A DNA stretch of 64,000 bases, taken from assembly GCF_010994095.1 (NCBI RefSeq), contig NZ_WJYO01000001.1:434001-498000 (forward strand), given 5' to 3'. The stretch comes from Mumia xiangluensis (GTDB lineage: Bacteria; Actinomycetota; Actinomycetes; Propionibacteriales; Nocardioidaceae). The position numbers and the translations under genes are program-made. Of the stretch, positions 41,141 through 49,404 are shown one piece after another (within the stretch, counting starts at the first letter, position 1; each line of letters opens with the position of its first letter). A model generated the notes under the pieces. It worked only from the letters and a program-made list of their open reading frames with translations. It had not been told where the DNA came from and searched no databases.

Positions 41141-43216
41141 GTGCCCCCCTTGCTCCCGTTCCTCAGCTCCGGATCGTCCGGCTCGCCCTGTGCGTCCGGC
41201 CGGTCTGCGCTCACGTGCCGCATGCGGTGCGGCGACGCGTGCGCCCATGACGAGCCGAACACCTCTGACAACGAGTACTTCGGCGACGTCGCCACCGGCC
41301 TGTCCCGTCGCGGGCTCCTCCGCACCGGAGCCGTGATCTCCGTCGCCGGCGTCGCCGCAGGCGCGTCGCTGGGTACGGCGGGCGCCGCTGCCGCCGCCCC
41401 CGCACCGGCCGTCGCCGGTCTGGGTGCGCGTCGCGGCCACGGCGGTGGCACCGGCCGTGGCCTCGACTTCGTGCCCGTCGAGCCGAACACCCTCGACCAG
41501 GTGACGACTCCGCCGGGCTACGCGCAGGCCGTCGTGATGGCCTGGGGCGACCCGCTCTTCAAGGGCGTGCCCGCGTTCGACGTCGACAAGCAGACGCCCG
41601 CGGCGCAGCGCAAGCAGTTCGGCTTCAACAACGACTTCCTCGGCCTTCTCCCGCTGGGTCGTGGCCAGCACCTCATGGTCGTGAACCACGAGTACACGAC
41701 CGAGCAGATGATGCACCGCGGCTACGACGCGGCCAACCCGACGCGCGACCAGGTCGAGATCGGCTGGGCCGCCCACGGGCTGAGCGTCGTGGTCGTCCAG
41801 GAGGAGCGCGGTACGGGCAACCTCAAGCCGGTCGTCGGCCACAGGCTGAACCGTCGCCTCCACACGCAGTCCGAGTTCGAGCTGACCGGCCCGGTCGCGG
41901 GCCACGCGCTCGTGCGCACCAAGGCCGACCCGCGCGGACGTACGGCGCTGGGAACCCTCAACAACTGCGGTGGCGGGCTCACCCCCTGGGGTACGTGGCT
42001 GACCGCCGAGGAGAACTTCAACCAGTACTTCGCCAACGGCTCGACGGTCACCGACCCGACCACGCTCGCGCGCCTCAAGCGGTACGGCGCCGCCAACGCC
42101 GCGACCGAGCGCAAGTGGGAGCGGTTCGACGACCGCTTCGACCTCGCCAAGGACCCGAACGAGATCAACCGGTTCGGCTGGATCGTCGAGATCGATCCGT
42201 ACGACCCGACGTCGACGCCGAAGAAGCGCACCGCGCTCGGCCGCTTCAAGCACGAGGCAGCGGAGCCGTTCATCACCGACGACGGCCGCGTCGCGATGTA
42301 CATGGGTGACGACGAGCGGTTCGACTATCTCTACAAGTTCGTCTCCGACGGCAAGGTCGCCCGCGGCAACGACGCGAACGCCCGTCGCCGCAACCGCGAC
42401 CTCCTGGACCACGGGACGCTGTACGTCGCGCGCTTCCTGGGCAACTCCTCGCAGGCGGAGATCGACGGCACGGGCGCCCTGCCGAGCGACGGCGCGTTCG
42501 ACGGAGCCGGCGTCTGGGTGCCGCTGGTCAGCGGTACGACCTCGTACGTCAAGGGCATGACGGCCGAGGAGGTGCTGCTGTTCACGCGGCAGGCTGCCGA
42601 CATTGTCGGCGCGACCAAGATGGATCGTCCCGAGGACGTCCAGCCGCACCCGAAGACCGGCAAGGTCTACGTGGCGCTCACGAACAACACCAACCGCGGT
42701 GCTGCCGGGCAGGCCGCTGCCGATGAGGCGAACCCGCGCAGCGCCAACAAGCACGGGCACGTCCTCGAGCTGAGCGAGCTCGGCGACGACGCCGCGGCGA
42801 ACGCGTTCACCTGGAACCTGCTCCTGGTGTGCGGTGACCCGAAGGACCCGAACACGTACTGGGGCGGGTTCGACCCGGTGCGCGTCTCGCCGATCTCCTG
42901 CCCGGACAACCTGGCCTTCGATCCGGACGGCAACCTGTGGATCTCGACCGACGGCAACGCGCTCGGATCGAACGACGGGCTGTTCGGAGTGCCTCTCGAG
43001 GGTTCGAAGCGCGGTCAGGTCAAGCAGTTCCTGACCGTCCCGGCGGGCGCGGAGACGTGCGGACCCTGGATCGACGAGGACCGGGTGATGGTGTGCGTCC
43101 AGCACCCGGGTGAGAAGACCGGCGCGAGCGTCGACAACCCGGCGTCACAGTGGCCCGATGGCCCGGGTTCCGTTCCGCGCCCGGGTGTCGTGGCGGTCTG
43201 GCGAAAGGGCCGCTGA
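41141..43216 (+). CDS. phoX: Alkaline phosphatase PhoX
   Basis: A 691-residue DUF839/PhoX-family phosphatase. The N-terminal SALTCRMRCGDACAHDEPNTSDNEYFGD segment is the actinobacterial PhoX signature. A twin-arginine motif, LSRRGLLRTGAVISVAGVAAGAS, lies near residue 56, so the folded enzyme is exported by Tat, with metal cofactors (iron and calcium in characterised PhoX) inserted inside the cell. The conserved CGGGLTPWGTWLTAEEN segment near residue 275 and MGDDERFDYLYKFVS near 390 belong to the catalytic propeller. It releases phosphate from organic phosphates. The GTG start has AGGAG upstream. The PHO-box-like repeat implies induction under phosphate starvation. Confidence 0.93.
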   Translation: MPPLLPFLSSGSSGSPCASGRSALTCRMRCGDACAHDEPNTSDNEYFGDVATGLSRRGLLRTGAVISVAGVAAGASLGTAGAAAAAPAPAVAGLGARRGHGGGTGRGLDFVPVEPNTLDQVTTPPGYAQAVVMAWGDPLFKGVPAFDVDKQTPAAQRKQFGFNNDFLGLLPLGRGQHLMVVNHEYTTEQMMHRGYDAANPTRDQVEIGWAAHGLSVVVVQEERGTGNLKPVVGHRLNRRLHTQSEFELTGPVAGHALVRTKADPRGRTALGTLNNCGGGLTPWGTWLTAEENFNQYFANGSTVTDPTTLARLKRYGAANAATERKWERFDDRFDLAKDPNEINRFGWIVEIDPYDPTSTPKKRTALGRFKHEAAEPFITDDGRVAMYMGDDERFDYLYKFVSDGKVARGNDANARRRNRDLLDHGTLYVARFLGNSSQAEIDGTGALPSDGAFDGAGVWVPLVSGTTSYVKGMTAEEVLLFTRQAADIVGATKMDRPEDVQPHPKTGKVYVALTNNTNRGAAGQAAADEANPRSANKHGHVLELSELGDDAAANAFTWNLLLVCGDPKDPNTYWGGFDPVRVSPISCPDNLAFDPDGNLWISTDGNALGSNDGLFGVPLEGSKRGQVKQFLTVPAGAETCGPWIDEDRVMVCVQHPGEKTGASVDNPASQWPDGPGSVPRPGVVAVWRKGR

Positions 43217-43246
43217 GCGGCGCGCCGAGCCTGACACCCATCCGAG

Positions 43247-43282
43247 GACGCCTGTCCGGTGCCACCCCACCGGGCAGGCGTC
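43247..43282. terminator. Hairpin terminator after phoX
   Basis: GACGCCTGTCCGGTG and CACCGGGCAGGCGTC form a 15-bp stem with one mismatch around CCACCC. It lies between convergent phoX and the ZIP-like gene and may serve both. Confidence 0.8.
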
Positions 43283-43295
43283 GTCGCGTTGCCGC

Positions 43296-44012
43296 TCAGG
43301 CGACGCCGACGAGCGCGACGCTCAGGGCGAACCCGGCGACCACCGGGAACGCACACAGCACGCCGAGGCGCGCGTACGAGGTCGGGACGAGGTGGGCGAC
43401 GATCGTCGACAGGACCACACCGCCGGCGAGCGAGAGGAAGACGGCGACGAGGTTGCCCGCGGCGGAGGACACGACGAGGTGTGCGACGACGGCCACGACG
43501 CCGCCGTACCCCATCAGCGCCACCCAGGTCTCCATCACCCTCCGGCGGCTGGCACCCTCCGCCCGCAGCGTCACCGTGCCGACGATCGCCTCCGGGACGC
43601 CGCAGAGGAAGACGGCGACGATCACGGCGAGGCTCAGGCCGTGCCCGAGCGCACCCACGATGATGACCACCTCTGACGCGACGGACAGCAGCAGCGTCGC
43701 GAACCGGTGCTGGAGAGCGGGGGCGCTCGTCACGGCGTCGGCGAAGGCCTGTCGGAGCCCGCCCCGCCCGACGAAGATGCCCGCCGCGAGGAGCGCCCCC
43801 GCGAGCAGGCCCGCTGCGACGACGAACGGCCGGCCGGCGTGCGCGCCGGCCTCGTCGATCAGCTCGTACGCGACCGCCCCGATGAGCGCGCCGGCGCCGA
43901 CGCCTGCACCGACGGCGATCCACGACGGACGCGGCGGACGTACGAGAGCGATCGCTCCACCCAGGACGAACGACGACGCAGCGACGACTCCCCAGATCAC
44001 AGCAGCGAGCAT
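43296..44012 (-). CDS. ZIP-like membrane protein
   Basis: A 238-residue protein with about seven or eight hydrophobic helices spread over its whole length. Segments such as GAVAYELIDEAG near residue 45 and FLCGVPEAIVGTVTLRAEGASRRRV near 130 resemble prokaryotic ZIP-family (ZupT-like) metal transporters, where E and H residues in helices 4 and 5 bind the metal, although the usual HxxxE histidines are not obvious. Metal transport is plausible but unproven. ATG 44012 has GACTGT exactly 6 nt upstream and no ribosome site. It is divergent from the GAP-family gene. Confidence 0.6.
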   Translation of the reverse strand: MLAAVIWGVVAASSFVLGGAIALVRPPRPSWIAVGAGVGAGALIGAVAYELIDEAGAHAGRPFVVAAGLLAGALLAAGIFVGRGGLRQAFADAVTSAPALQHRFATLLLSVASEVVIIVGALGHGLSLAVIVAVFLCGVPEAIVGTVTLRAEGASRRRVMETWVALMGYGGVVAVVAHLVVSSAAGNLVAVFLSLAGGVVLSTIVAHLVPTSYARLGVLCAFPVVAGFALSVALVGVA

Positions 44013-44144
44013 GGGGAGACAGTCCCACACCAATCGCGTCCGTGCGTGCGGACGTCCAGGGGTCGAGCACCCCCTACCAAGGGCGGGGGCTCCGATGGAC
44101 CTCTGGCCGATGTGCCGGCGCCGGGCGAAGGCCAGGCTGGGACC

Positions 44145-44846
44145 ATGACCCTCGAGCTCGCCGGTTTCCTCCTGGTCATGGCGCTGGTCGACAGCACCAG
44201 TATCGGGACGCTCGTGATCCCGGTCTGGCTGATCCTGGCGACCCGCCGCGGGCACCTCGGCAGGGTCGTGGTCTACCTGGTCACGATCGCGGTCTTCTAC
44301 CTCGTGCTGGGACTCGCGCTCGCCGCCGGCGCCCATGCACTGGTGCCCGTGCTCGGTGACCTCTTCACGTCGACCGCGGGGTACGCCGTGCTGACGGTCC
44401 TCGGTGTCGGACTGTTCTGGTTGAGCTACCGGATCGACCCGAAGGCGAAGGCGAAGCGGGGCCAGGACCCTGCGGAGTCCTCACGGCGCTGGCAGGCCCG
44501 CATCACGCGCGCCCTGGCGACGCCAGGCGGCATCGCCGGGCTCGCGCTCGTCGCGGGGGTCATCGAGGCGGCGAGCATGCTCCCGTACCTCGCGGCGATC
44601 GGCGCCCTGTCGGCGGCCGACCTCGGTGCAGCGACGACGGTGGCGACGCTGGCCGCATACTGCGTCGTCATGATCCTCCCAGCGCTCACGATCCTCGCGC
44701 TGCGGATCGTCGCGGCGCGGTGGGTCGATCGTCCCCTCGAACGTCTCGGCGCCTGGGCGGAGCGCAGCGCCGGCTCCGCGACGGCATGGACGGTCGGCAT
44801 CGTCGGGGTGCTGCTGGCACTCCACGGCATCGGCGGGCTGCTCTGA
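44145..44846 (+). CDS. GAP/Sap-family membrane protein
   Basis: A 233-residue protein with six hydrophobic segments in a LysE-like arrangement. The N-terminus (ELAGFLLVMALVDSTSIGTLVIPVWLIL) and the central cytoplasmic loop with a conserved GGIAGLALVAGVIEAASMLPYLAAIG second half match the GAP family (named for mycobacterial glycopeptidolipid- and sulfolipid-addressing proteins). These help move lipids or small molecules across the membrane. The ATG at 44145 has CAGGCT exactly 6 nt upstream. Confidence 0.75.
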   Translation: MTLELAGFLLVMALVDSTSIGTLVIPVWLILATRRGHLGRVVVYLVTIAVFYLVLGLALAAGAHALVPVLGDLFTSTAGYAVLTVLGVGLFWLSYRIDPKAKAKRGQDPAESSRRWQARITRALATPGGIAGLALVAGVIEAASMLPYLAAIGALSAADLGAATTVATLAAYCVVMILPALTILALRIVAARWVDRPLERLGAWAERSAGSATAWTVGIVGVLLALHGIGGLL

Positions 44847-44895
44847 CGGCGGGGGCGCCGCAGCCCTGTGACCGGCTTCACGCTTCCTCCTGCTA

Positions 44896-44923
44896 GCAGA
44901 CGCTTGCAATTGCAAGCGTCTGC
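44896..44923. promoter_or_regulatory. Perfect 28-bp palindrome upstream of HBHA-like gene
   Basis: Two 14-bp arms, GCAGACGCTTGCAA and its exact complement, abut with no loop. The site ends 60 bp before the HBHA-like start. A loopless palindrome this long is more like a repressor operator than a terminator; the core CTTGCAATTGCAAG could be the actual recognition site. Confidence 0.75.
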
Positions 44924-44983
44924 GCCAAGACTGGACACGTCCCAGTCAACCGACAGGGGCAGCCTGACCGAGGGGACATCAGC

Positions 44984-45484
44984 ATGGCCATCAAGGAACA
45001 GCTCACGAGCCCGACCCCGCTCTTCGCGGTCGTCGGCGCCGGCGACATCGTCGTCGCCAAGGTCCGCGCGTCCATCCCATCGGCCGACGAGGTCGACGGT
45101 TTCGTCGGCGAGGTCAAGGGTCTGCCCGAGCAGCTCAAGACCGTCCCGGAGCAGCTCAAGACCCTGCCCGACCAGCTGAAGGTGCTGCCGGAGAAGGCTC
45201 AGGCAGCCGCGCTCGATGCACTCAAGGGGCTCGAGTCCACCTACGCCGAGCTCGCCGTCCGCGGCGAGTCGCTGGTCGGCCGTATCCGCGCCCAGCGCGC
45301 GACCACCGACCTCGAGGACTCCGCCAAGGCGACCGCGGCGAAGGTGAAGGCCGCCTCCACCACCGCGAAGAAGTCGGCGAAGGCCACCAAGTCCGCCGCC
45401 AAGGGTGCCGCCACGTCGGCACGCAAGACCGCCGCCGCCGCGAAGAAGGCCGCGACGGCCGCCGCCGACAAGGTCGGCGACTGA
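44984..45484 (+). CDS. HBHA-like protein with lysine/alanine-rich tail
   Basis: A 166-residue protein. Residues about 20-100 are an amphipathic helix containing a heptad-type repeat (VPEQLKT, LPDQLKV, LPEKAQA). Residues about 108-166 are a Lys/Ala/Thr-rich tail (SAKATAAKVKAASTTAKKSAKATK), histone-H1-like in composition. The layout matches mycobacterial heparin-binding haemagglutinin, a surface adhesin, but the same tail binds DNA in nucleoid proteins. No signal peptide is seen, as in HBHA. A terminator follows directly. Function in a non-pathogen is open. Confidence 0.7.
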   Translation: MAIKEQLTSPTPLFAVVGAGDIVVAKVRASIPSADEVDGFVGEVKGLPEQLKTVPEQLKTLPDQLKVLPEKAQAAALDALKGLESTYAELAVRGESLVGRIRAQRATTDLEDSAKATAAKVKAASTTAKKSAKATKSAAKGAATSARKTAAAAKKAATAAADKVGD

Positions 45485-45485
45485 C

Positions 45486-45530
45486 CCGACGGGCGCGAGA
45501 TCGACCCTCCAACGGTCTCGCGCCCGTCGG
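45486..45530 (+). terminator. Hairpin terminator after HBHA-like gene
   Basis: CCGACGGGCGCGAGA and its exact complement form a 15-bp stem around a loop of about 15 nt, beginning 2 bp after the stop codon. Confidence 0.82.
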
Positions 45531-45593
45531 CCCTCCCCGTGGCGGCGCCCGGTGACGCGCGGCTTAGCCCTGCCCGCTGGGTAGCCTGAGCCC

Positions 45594-46187
45594 GTGGAGA
45601 CACCCGAGCAGCCGGCGCAGCACATGCGCGTGTCCGACGCGGACCGCGAGCGCGTCGCCGAGATCCTGCGCCAGGCCGCCGGGGACGGCCGCCTCGACCC
45701 GGACGAGCTGGACGAGCGGCTCGGCGCCGCGTACGGCGCCAGGACCGTCGGAGACCTTGCGCCGCTGACCGTCGATCTCCCGTCGGCACAGCCGTACGCC
45801 CCCGCTGTCCCCGTCCGGCGCGGCAACGTGGTCGTCCCGGGCAGCGAGCCGACCCGCGAGCGCGGGATCGCCGTGCTCAGCGGCTTCGAGCGGCGCGGCG
45901 ACTGGCTCGTCCCGCAGGAGCTCAAGGTCGTCGCCGTGATGGGTGGCGCGCACATCGACATGAGCCAGGCTCGCTTCAGTGCCTCCGAGGTCGTCGTCAC
46001 CGTCAACGCCGTGATGGGTGGTGCCGACATCGTCGTCGGTCCGACGACCCGTGTCGTGATCGAGGGCATCGGCATCATGGGCGGCTTCAGCGGCCCGCAC
46101 GACGATAGCCAGGTCACCCCGGACAGCCCGACGCTACGTATCCGCGGCGTGGCCTTCTGGGGCGGCGTGAGCGTGCGCCGCGACTGA
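45594..46187 (+). CDS. DUF1707 / LiaF-like C-terminal domain protein
   Basis: A 197-residue soluble protein. Residues 10-62 form a DUF1707 (SHOCT-like) domain (RVSDADRERVAEILRQAAGDGRLDPDELDERLGAAYGARTVGDLAPL). Residues about 90-195 are a beta-helix-like region with repeated VMGGAxID / VMGGADIVV / IMGGFSG, as in the LiaF C-terminal domain linked to cell-envelope stress responses. The GTG start follows TAGCCT by exactly 6 nt with no ribosome site, so translation is probably leaderless. A paralogue sharing the DUF1707 domain lies at 62617. Confidence 0.82.
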   Translation: METPEQPAQHMRVSDADRERVAEILRQAAGDGRLDPDELDERLGAAYGARTVGDLAPLTVDLPSAQPYAPAVPVRRGNVVVPGSEPTRERGIAVLSGFERRGDWLVPQELKVVAVMGGAHIDMSQARFSASEVVVTVNAVMGGADIVVGPTTRVVIEGIGIMGGFSGPHDDSQVTPDSPTLRIRGVAFWGGVSVRRD

Positions 46188-46242
46188 CGCCGAACGCCCC
46201 CCTCAAAATTCGCTTGCTCCTCCGTGCCATCCTGGAGGGGCG

Positions 46243-46254
46243 ATGAAGAACTGA
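46243..46254 (+). CDS. Possible three-codon leader ORF before ABC-F gene
   Basis: ATG-AAG-AAC-TGA (M-K-N) is preceded by a strong GGAGGGG ribosome site and lies 68 bp upstream of the ABC-F start. Antibiotic-inducible ABC-F genes often have such short leader ORFs that sense stalled ribosomes. This tiny size cannot be proved from sequence alone. Confidence 0.4.
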   Translation: MKN

Positions 46255-46322
46255 CTCCGAACCCGCTCGCGCCCGAGGCGATCCGCCCGGCGAGCCCCTC
46301 CGAACCCCCACGAGGTTCCTCG

Positions 46323-48008
46323 GTGTCTCAGTCCTTCTCCAGCCAGTCCTCCCGCACTCCCGCCGCTCCGGCGGCCGCCATCACGCGGGCTCTCGTCGCA
46401 CGAGGGATCACGGTCGCGTACGGCTTGCGTCCCGTCCTCGACGACCTCGACGTCACCGCCTCACCCGGCGAGCGCCTCGGCGTGGTCGGCGAGAACGGCG
46501 TCGGCAAGTCGACGCTGCTGCGTGTCCTCGCCGGCATCCAGGTCCCCGACCACGGCACGGTGACACGGCCGGCCCACGTGACGTACCTCGGTCAGGTCCC
46601 TGACCTCCCGCACGACGGCACGGTCCGGGACGCGATCGACGGCGCGCTGGCCGACTTCCGCACGCTCGAGCAAGAGATGCGCACGCTCGAGGCGGCGATG
46701 TCCGACGGCGACGCGGAGGCTCTCGAGTCGTACGGCGACGTGCTCGACGAGTACGACCGCCGCGACGGCTGGTCGGCGGACGCACGTGCAGCACGCGCGA
46801 TCGCAGGGCTCGGGCTCGCCGACCTTGCCGACGAACGTCCCCTCATGACTCTGTCGGGCGGCCAGCGTTCGCGCCTCGCGCTTGCTCTCGCCCTGGTGAC
46901 GTCAGCCGACCTGATGCTGCTCGACGAGCCGACGAACCACCTCGACGACGCAGCTGTGGACTACCTCGAGCGGGCCTTGAAGGAGCAGCACGGTGCGGTC
47001 GTCGTCGTCTCCCACGACCGCGCGTTCCTCGATGCCGCGTGCACGGCCGTGCTCGACCTGGACCCGACCCTGCACCTCGCCGCGGACGGCACGCCGTCGA
47101 CCGGGCCGGCCCGCTACACCGGCGACTACTCCGCGTACCTCGATGCGAAGGCCTCCGCACGCGTGCGCTGGGTCCAGGCGCGGGACGCGTGGGACGAGGC
47201 GTACGACGAGGCGAAGGCCACCCTCACGGGCGGGAGCCGCCAGATCGGGCACGGTTATCGGACGCCTCGCGACAACGACAAGTTCATTGGGCACTTCCTC
47301 GGCGAGCGCAAGGACGCGGCGGTGTCGCGACGGGTGCGGGACGCCGAGAACCGCCTGGCTCGCCTGGAGAAGAACGTCGTGCCACCGCCTCCGGAGCAGC
47401 GCGCGTTCGCAGGTCTCGCCTCCGCCACGCCGAGCGACGGCGTCCTCGTGTCGGTCCGCGACGTCGAGGTCCGTGGTCGTCTGAGGATCGAGGCGCTCGA
47501 CGTCACCGCCGAGACGCGCCTGCTGGTCGTCGGGCCCAACGGCGCCGGCAAGTCGACACTCCTCGGCGTCCTGGCTGGAGCGATCGAGCCGGATGAGGGT
47601 GCCGTACGACGGCAGCGGCGGCTGCGGGTCGGCTACCTGCCGCAGGAGGACCGGTACGCCGATCCGAGCGCGAGCGCGTTGGCGGTGTTCGCGGACGGGC
47701 ACGAGGGTCCGGCCGAGGAGCGGCGCGACGCGCTGCGGCGTACGGGGTTGCTGCATCCGCGGGATCTCGACAAGCCGGTCGGTGACCTGTCGGTGGGCCA
47801 GCAGCGACGACTCTCTCTCGCGCGGGTCGTGAGTGACTCCCCTCAGCTGCTGCTGATGGACGAGCCGACGAACCACCTGTCGGTCGCGCTCGTCGAAGAG
47901 CTGCAGGACGCGCTGGTGACGTCGAAGGTCCCGGTGGTGCTGGTCACGCACGACCGCTGGTGGCGTCGGCGCTGGGACGGCGCGACGCTGGCGCTCAACC
48001 CGACGTGA
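46323..48008 (+). CDS. ABC-F family ATPase (first copy)
   Basis: A 561-residue protein with two ABC domains and no membrane helices. NBD1 has GENGVGKST, LSGGQRSRL and [14 protein letters not shown]2 has [18 protein letters not shown] and [12 protein letters not shown] helical linker (about residues 250-340) would reach the ribosomal P-site tRNA. ABC-F proteins act on the ribosome, some giving resistance to macrolides, lincosamides or pleuromutilins. The start is uncertain: GTG 46323 gives a normal length, while upstream there is a long leader with a mini-ORF. A weak hairpin (48009-48045) follows. Confidence 0.88.
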   Translation: MSQSFSSQSSRTPAAPAAAITRALVARGITVAYGLRPVLDDLDVTASPGERLGVVGENGVGKSTLLRVLAGIQVPDHGTVTRPAHVTYLGQVPDLPHDGTVRDAIDGALADFRTLEQEMRTLEAAMSDGDAEALESYGDVLDEYDRRDGWSADARAARAIAGLGLADLADERPLMTLSGGQRSRLALALALVTSADLMLLDEPTNHLDDAAVDYLERALKEQHGAVVVVSHDRAFLDAACTAVLDLDPTLHLAADGTPSTGPARYTGDYSAYLDAKASARVRWVQARDAWDEAYDEAKATLTGGSRQIGHGYRTPRDNDKFIGHFLGERKDAAVSRRVRDAENRLARLEKNVVPPPPEQRAFAGLASATPSDGVLVSVRDVEVRGRLRIEALDVTAETRLLVVGPNGAGKSTLLGVLAGAIEPDEGAVRRQRRLRVGYLPQEDRYADPSASALAVFADGHEGPAEERRDALRRTGLLHPRDLDKPVGDLSVGQQRRLSLARVVSDSPQLLLMDEPTNHLSVALVEELQDALVTSKVPVVLVTHDRWWRRRWDGATLALNPT

Positions 48009-48045
48009 CAGACCTGCGCGCACGCGCGCAACCACGCGAGGTCTG
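48009..48045 (+). terminator. Weak hairpin after ABC-F gene
   Basis: CAGACCT and AGGTCTG, extended by GC-rich arms, form an imperfect stem directly after the stop codon at 48008. Confidence 0.5.
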
Positions 48046-48058
48046 ACGTTGGCGGCCA

Positions 48059-48563
48059 CTACTGCGGCCACCAGTCGAGGTGGTGCAGCTCCAGAACGGT
48101 GCCGGTGCACCCGGGGCTGGCGCAACGGCCGCCCTGGCGCAGGTGCACAGCGGTCCGCTGCGCCGGGGTCGCCAGCCGCGCCGGCTCCGCTCCGCGCGTG
48201 CCCTGCAGACGGTCGAGGTCGACGGTCACCTGCAGGTGCGGACGGATCCCCTTGCGGGTGGGCAGGCCATGGTCGAGGACGGCATCGAGCAACGCGCCCA
48301 GCCCGTCGAGGCGACGCTGCGCGGGAGTCCGGTCGTCGTCGCGGTCGACCGCGGAGCCGAGCGAGCTGAGCACCGTCTGCAGCTTGGCACCGGTGGGGAT
48401 GTCGAGGAATCCGTCGACGGCATGTCCGTCGCCCACCCGCGACACCTTCAGGTCGCGCTTCCATGCCGCTGATGTAGGCCTCGTCGAGCCGGTCGGGGTG
48501 GTCCTCGCCGAACACGATGGCGTCGTCTCCGCCCTTCTTGAGGGCCGACGAGAACTCGTGCAC
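48059..48563 (-). pseudogene. Remnant of a DUF222/HNH endonuclease (13E12-repeat type)
   Basis: Minus-strand coding traces lie in two frames. From GTG 48563 a frame reads HEFSSALKKGGDDAIVFGEDHPDRLDEAYISGM; near 48470 the match jumps frame to RDLKVSRVGDGHAVDGFL and on to VTVDLDRLQGTRGAEPARLATPAQRTAVHLRQGGRCASPGC, ending TAG after LHHLDWW. This is the HNH end of the actinobacterial 13E12/DUF222 family. Compared with usual members (400 or more residues) it lacks most of DUF222, has an internal deletion before TPAQRTA, a frameshift, and stops before the last HNH histidines. It is a decayed fragment. Confidence 0.8.
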
Positions 48564-48672
48564 AGGCTTCTCGCCATCCCCGCCCGACCCTCAGCCCGGA
48601 GTATGACGCCCCGCGCAGAGACCGGTCCACAGGTGGACGCGCGAAAGGGCGCGCCGTTCCTACGGTCGGTGC

Positions 48673-49404
48673 ATGACCTCACCGCTCGTCGCGTCCGACC
48701 TCGTCCAGACCTACGGCGAGGGCTCGACCGCCACCCACGCCCTCGCAGGCGTCAGCCTCACCGTGGCACCCGGCGAGTCGCTCGCGATCATGGGTCCGTC
48801 GGGTTCCGGCAAGACGACCCTCCTGCACTGTCTCGCCGGAGTCATCTCGCCCACCGCCGGGTCTGTCGTGTGGCGCGGAGCCGATCTCGCCGCCCTCGGC
48901 GACCGGCGCCGTACGGCATTGCGTCGTACGGACTTCGGGTTCGTCTTCCAGTCCGGCCAGCTCCTTCCCGAGCTGCCCGCGGTCGAGAACGCCGCCCTCC
49001 CGCTCATGCTCGCCGGCACGTCCCGAGTCGAGGCGACCCGCGTGGCCGCTGCGTGGCTGGCCCACCTCGACCTCGCAGGGATGGAGCGCCGTCGCCCCGG
49101 CGAGCTGTCCGGCGGCCAGGCGCAGCGGGTCGCGATCGCTCGGGCGCTCGCGACCGCACCCGGCGTGGTGTTCGCCGACGAACCGACCGGGGCGCTCGAC
49201 CAGGCGACCGGCGCCGACGTGCTGAACGTCCTCACCGGGGCCACCCGGTCGACCGGAGCGGCGCTGGTCGTGGTCACCCACGACGAGGCCGTGGCGCGGC
49301 ACTGCTCACGGATGGTCACGATGCGCGACGGCCGGATCACCGGCGCGTACGTGCACCACGACACCGCGGACCAGCCGGCGTACGACCCTCAGGCCGCACG
49401 ATGA
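48673..49404 (+). CDS. ABC transporter ATP-binding protein (LolD/MacB type)
   Basis: A 243-residue ATPase with Walker A GPSGSGKTT near residue 40, signature LSGGQAQRVAIARAL near 142 and Walker B VVFADEPTGALD near 165. This is the MacB/LolD class that pairs with FtsX-like permeases for export or mechanotransmission. The ATG at 48673 has TACGGT exactly 6 nt upstream and no ribosome site. The stop overlaps the permease start (ATGA). Confidence 0.9.
   Translation: MTSPLVASDLVQTYGEGSTATHALAGVSLTVAPGESLAIMGPSGSGKTTLLHCLAGVISPTAGSVVWRGADLAALGDRRRTALRRTDFGFVFQSGQLLPELPAVENAALPLMLAGTSRVEATRVAAAWLAHLDLAGMERRRPGELSGGQAQRVAIARALATAPGVVFADEPTGALDQATGADVLNVLTGATRSTGAALVVVTHDEAVARHCSRMVTMRDGRITGAYVHHDTADQPAYDPQAAR

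Noticed and set aside
44896-44923. Terminator for the GAP-family gene
   Set aside because: A palindrome with no loop cannot fold as a normal terminator hairpin without losing central pairs. Its position 60 bp before the HBHA-like gene favours an operator.
46204-46218. WhiB7-type box (AAAATT then TTGCTC) before the first ABC-F gene
   Set aside because: The AT-rich stretch and spacing to TTGCTC are suggestive, but no acceptable -10 follows before the mini-ORF. The evidence is too thin to call.
48059-48563. Group II intron or homing endonuclease insertion
   Set aside because: The HNH trace matches the DUF222/13E12 family, and no intron RNA structure or reverse transcriptase is seen.
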